10,112 bases of DNA, from assembly GCA_004151065.3 (NCBI GenBank), contig NWUY0304210005.1:608-10719 (forward strand), read 5' to 3'. Source of the DNA: Larix sibirica. Its lineage: Eukaryota > Streptophyta > Pinopsida > Pinales > Pinaceae. The position numbers were made by a program, and so were the translations under genes. This document shows, piece by piece, positions 7,789 through 10,112 of the stretch. The notes beneath the pieces were generated by a model. It made no database searches, had not been told where the DNA came from, and saw nothing but the letters and a program-made list of their open reading frames with translations. Each line of letters begins with the position of its first letter. Within the stretch, counting starts at the first letter, position 1.

Positions 7789-8240
7789 CTGAGAAATGAC
7801 AAGAAAAAAGATTGAGCATCTGAATTGCCATAAAGACAAAATGTCAATTACTTTCAAACATGAAACTTCTATCAACATAAAATATAATGAGGCATTCTTT
7901 CATAAGAGTCCCATCGTGAAGATATGTAATTTTTCCAATTCATTGAAGACAAAAAAAAAGGTAAAAGAAAGAACTCCGTTGGAATTCCTAATAGCTGGAT
8001 GCAAGTTCAGCCAAAATTTTTTATTAGAATTCCATTAATTAGATGACCTACTTTTACAAAGTAAAACATAGATGTGCTGAAAAATCGACAAACTAGGAAT
8101 CCAACCCATGTCATTTGGCTTGCTATCTTCGCCTAGAACTCACACAATAAGTTCCAACCAGAGGAGAACTGTACAGACTGCAGGTCCCAAGAAATGTTGA
8201 GCAAATGAAAATTAACATTGAATATTGATTTTCCACTCAC

Positions 8241-8329
8241 CACTATCAAATTGCAACTGAAATCAAGCTTCATGCAAAACCTTATAAACCCAAGATCTGG
8301 GATTAGGAAAATTCCAGGTGTTAGCTTGG
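8241..8329 (-). CDS. Exon-like segment i of an unrecognised gene
   Basis: After TTATATTCCAG (a possible acceptor, with a branch-point-like AATAACTAG just before it) the minus strand is open for 89 nt up to a consensus donor GTG/GTGAGT at 8240. It encodes KLTPGIFLIPDLGFIRFC, then MKLDFSCNLIV, and joins in phase 0 to segment ii across a 452-bp intron. Two readings are possible. It may be an internal exon of a longer gene whose earlier exons are not identified. Or translation may start at the ATG at 8273, giving MKLDFSCNLIV plus segment ii, about 63 residues with a signal-peptide-like N terminus. An in-frame TAA at 8348-8346 blocks extension upstream without splicing, and a three-codon upstream frame (ATG CGT TGA) sits at 8361-8353. 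Confidence 0.4.
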
Positions 8330-8682
8330 CTGGAATATAACCTAGTTATTCCTCAACGCATAAGGTCCTTCCAACTGTGTATAACGATATTTCCTGAAAG
8401 AAAGAAAATGAGTACGACCAAAGCAGATTGAACTAACAGAAGGAGTCCAAGTTAGGTTGGAAGAAAAATATGAAAAAAGGCAAGAAGATGGAAACCAATT
8501 AAACAATCTTAATGATTGTTCTGCGTGTGGGTCTTTGCTGACTACTGAGGCATTATATAGGAACCCTGTTTTACTAAATCATTTCCCATTTTCGCAAATA
8601 TGGACCATTTTTAATTAAAAAACACTTCAAGTAACAAATGTAACAAATTGGGGCTGAAAAAAGTTGAAATCCCTATTGTGAT
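8330..8682. other. Possible leader and promoter region; otherwise no gene
   Basis: On the minus strand this stretch contains a pyrimidine-rich segment at about 8380-8500 (including TTTTCTTTCTTTCAG, a possible further acceptor) and the TATA-like box. No coding exon is evident. If segments i and ii are transcribed from here, it would be core promoter and leader. Confidence 0.35.
8553..8559 (-). promoter_or_regulatory. TATA-like box upstream of segment i
   Basis: The minus strand reads CCTATATAATGCC, a good plant TATA context. A start site about 30 bp downstream (near 8525) would give a leader of roughly 200 nt before segment i, with pyrimidine-rich stretches usual in plant 5' leaders. The position fits the two-exon model, but AT-rich DNA produces such words often. 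Confidence 0.3.
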
Positions 8683-8919
8683 CCTCCATTAATGAAAAAT
8701 CGAGGGGGAATTCAGTGAAGGAAACCTCCATTAATGAAAATCGAGGGGCGATTCGGTGAAGGAAACCTCCATTTATGAAAATCGAGGGGTGATTTGGGGA
8801 AGGAAAGTTTCAAGTGAATTTTAGGGCAAATGCAACCATATCCTTTATTTAAATGGTGATTTGAACGGCGAAATAACTGCTGGGCATCCTCCATTACCGA
8901 AAATCAGTGGCGAAGGAAG
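8683..8919. repeat. Three tandem 41-bp units plus a displaced partial copy
   Basis: Units begin with CCTCCATTAATGAAAA and end with GTGAAGGAAA: 8683-8724 (42 bp), 8725-8765 (41 bp) and 8766-8806 (41 bp), differing at a few positions. A partial, diverged fourth copy starts at 8888 (CCTCCATTACCGAAAATC) and fades by about 8919. The short minus-strand frame across it (8712-8894) only reflects the repeat. Confidence 0.85.
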
Positions 8920-9313
8920 TATTGAACACGATTTTCCCTGGAAATCCGACGGCTAGCTCAGGAATCGAGGTATATTCGGGATGGCTAAATGGCTTAAATC
9001 ATTTTTTCCCTCTATACGGTGCTTGGCTATTTGTTTTCACATTATTATTAACTTAATAAACATTGGACTAATATGTTAAACTTTTAAAAACATTTTCTAT
9101 ATTAAAAATTCGCCCACCATTTTTTTGGAACCTCTTTAATTTCGCCCATGGGCTAAATTTCGCCCCTAAAATCATCCCTGAATTGAATGAGTATCACAAA
9201 AGCGCTTTTGAATTAAGACATACACTAGCACTGATGAGGAGGCTGGAAAAATAGGCTAAGGATGGAGGAGCAAGTAGAGAGAATTCAGAAGATGTGGTGG
9301 AAGAAGAAAATGC
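8920..9313. other. Non-genic AT-rich stretch with repeated TTCGCCC word
   Basis: No gene is visible. TTCGCCC occurs three times in 57 bp (9109, 9141 and 9159), in AT-rich surroundings, suggesting a short degenerate repeat. The remainder has stops in all frames. Confidence 0.5.
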
Positions 9314-9589
9314 GTGGTTCCTATGCTGAAGAGTCTGGGGGCACAAAAGCAAGGAGCAAGGTTTGCAAAGAAGCAAAAGGGATGCATTAGCGTGAAATTG
9401 AAGCATGTGATTCTAGGGATGTTTAATGACCATAAAAATCAGTTTGCAGCAGCAGAGCTACAGATGGCTGAGCAAATAAGGCAACAGATAAAGAAGACAA
9501 TAACCAGAGGGGAGTGGCAGCAGTCTAAGAAAATCAAGCAAGGAGAAGGGGGTGAGGCAGCTGGCAGACTGAACAACAGATGGAATTAA
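9314..9589 (+). other. Purine-rich open frame of unknown significance
   Basis: A 91-codon plus-strand frame is rich in K, Q, R, G, E and A (for example QMAEQIRQQIKKTITRGEWQ). The surrounding plus strand (about 9230-9560) is purine-rich in general, which keeps several frames open at once and makes a basic, helical-looking translation likely by chance. The opposite strand is also open at 9458-9724 for the same reason. I recognise no domain. It could be a relic of a basic protein or of a retroelement gag region, with no direct support. Confidence 0.15.
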
Positions 9590-10112
9590 TATAACACTTG
9601 ACTTGATCCTCCACAATATGGGCATTAAAAGGACGGAGAAGGGACAAAGCAACACACAGGAAGTGCAGCAGGAAAAAAAATGACGGAAAGCAAGCTTGAA
9701 AGTAGCCGTGACAAGCCCATTCAAGTCAGATCATTAATGAAACCTTGGTAATATTGAACCCTATAAGCAGGGTTTGCAGATTAGTTGCTGGCAAAATGCT
9801 GAAGTTTTGTCCATTCTATAATATATGCTAGTATTTTGAAAATAGGGAAATCTGGGTTGATATCAATGCTGGTTATGGTATTGATACTCTTTTTGTACAA
9901 GCAAATGCTGAGCAGAATTGAAACAAGGCATGCTTTATAGTCATATGGCGGAAAGTTGTTCTGATATCTAGCTTTGTGTTTATTCTAGATTTGTGTTAAT
10001 ATAAAATATTACTTGTCACAAAAAGAAAATTTACAATTATAGCTGCACAACTTTGACTCTCGTGAACATTGGATCATGTTTTACACTCATGCTTAAGAAG
10101 AAACACTTTAGT
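9590..10112. other. Non-genic AT-rich right end
   Basis: I see no gene, repeat or RNA structure here. The base composition returns to ordinary AT-rich plant intergenic sequence with frequent stops in all frames. Confidence 0.6.

Noticed and set aside
7622-7831. A 69-codon minus-strand frame overlapping segment ii in another frame
   Set aside because: The other frame has a better acceptor, joins in phase to segment i and has more protein-like composition, so this one is a shadow.
8095-8165. tRNA-like or SINE-like words (GGGTTGGATTCC on the minus strand)
   Set aside because: No cloverleaf arms and no proper B-box spacing could be made from the surrounding bases.
8712-8894. 60-codon minus-strand frame
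   Set aside because: It is a translation of the 41-bp tandem repeat.
9458-9724. 88-codon minus-strand frame with hydrophobic Leu/Cys-rich translation
   Set aside because: It is the reverse of a purine-rich plus strand. Pyrimidine-rich DNA gives such translations without coding.

Overview
The window looks like intergenic DNA from a large, gene-poor land-plant nuclear genome. The evidence is relics of two plant-typical genes: a PLS-class pentatricopeptide repeat (PPR) protein with E/E+ and DYW regions, and a ferredoxin-dependent glutamate synthase (Fd-GOGAT) with plant-type introns. Around them lie long AT-rich stretches without genes and minisatellite-like repeats. A gymnosperm such as a conifer would fit this texture, but that is inference. 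No complete, clearly functional gene is visible, and I recognise no RNA gene, CRISPR array or bacterial-style operon.

Layout. Positions 1-919 are an array of 20-bp and 40-bp monomers with a higher-order duplication at an offset of 669 bp. Positions 920-2383 hold only short repeated words. Positions 2384-2566 (minus) are an unrecognised exon-like frame. Positions 3476-4715 (minus) are a broken PPR-DYW gene. Its E/E+ part (4158-4715) is open. Its DYW part (3476-3675) is decayed, and about 490 bp of unrelated sequence separates them. Positions 4716-4996 hold an unrelated open frame that abuts the PPR homology. Positions 6025-6372 (minus) carry two neighbouring Fd-GOGAT exons with a 120-bp intron, but no other exon of that gene was found. 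Positions 7636-8329 (minus) hold two exon-like segments that join in phase; I do not recognise the product. A TATA-like box lies upstream at 8553-8559, with a 41-bp tandem repeat beyond it at 8683-8919. Positions 8920-10112 hold only a purine-rich short frame and featureless sequence.

How the pieces relate. The recognisable pieces all lie on the minus strand but come from unrelated genes: organellar RNA editing, chloroplast nitrogen assimilation and an unknown. They do not form a pathway. The arrangement suggests accumulated gene fragments, perhaps carried by a gene-capturing transposon such as a Helitron or Pack-type element, or exons of long-intron genes plus pseudogenes. I did not find transposon ends that would settle this. 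All family assignments come from reading translations against remembered family consensus, not from a search.
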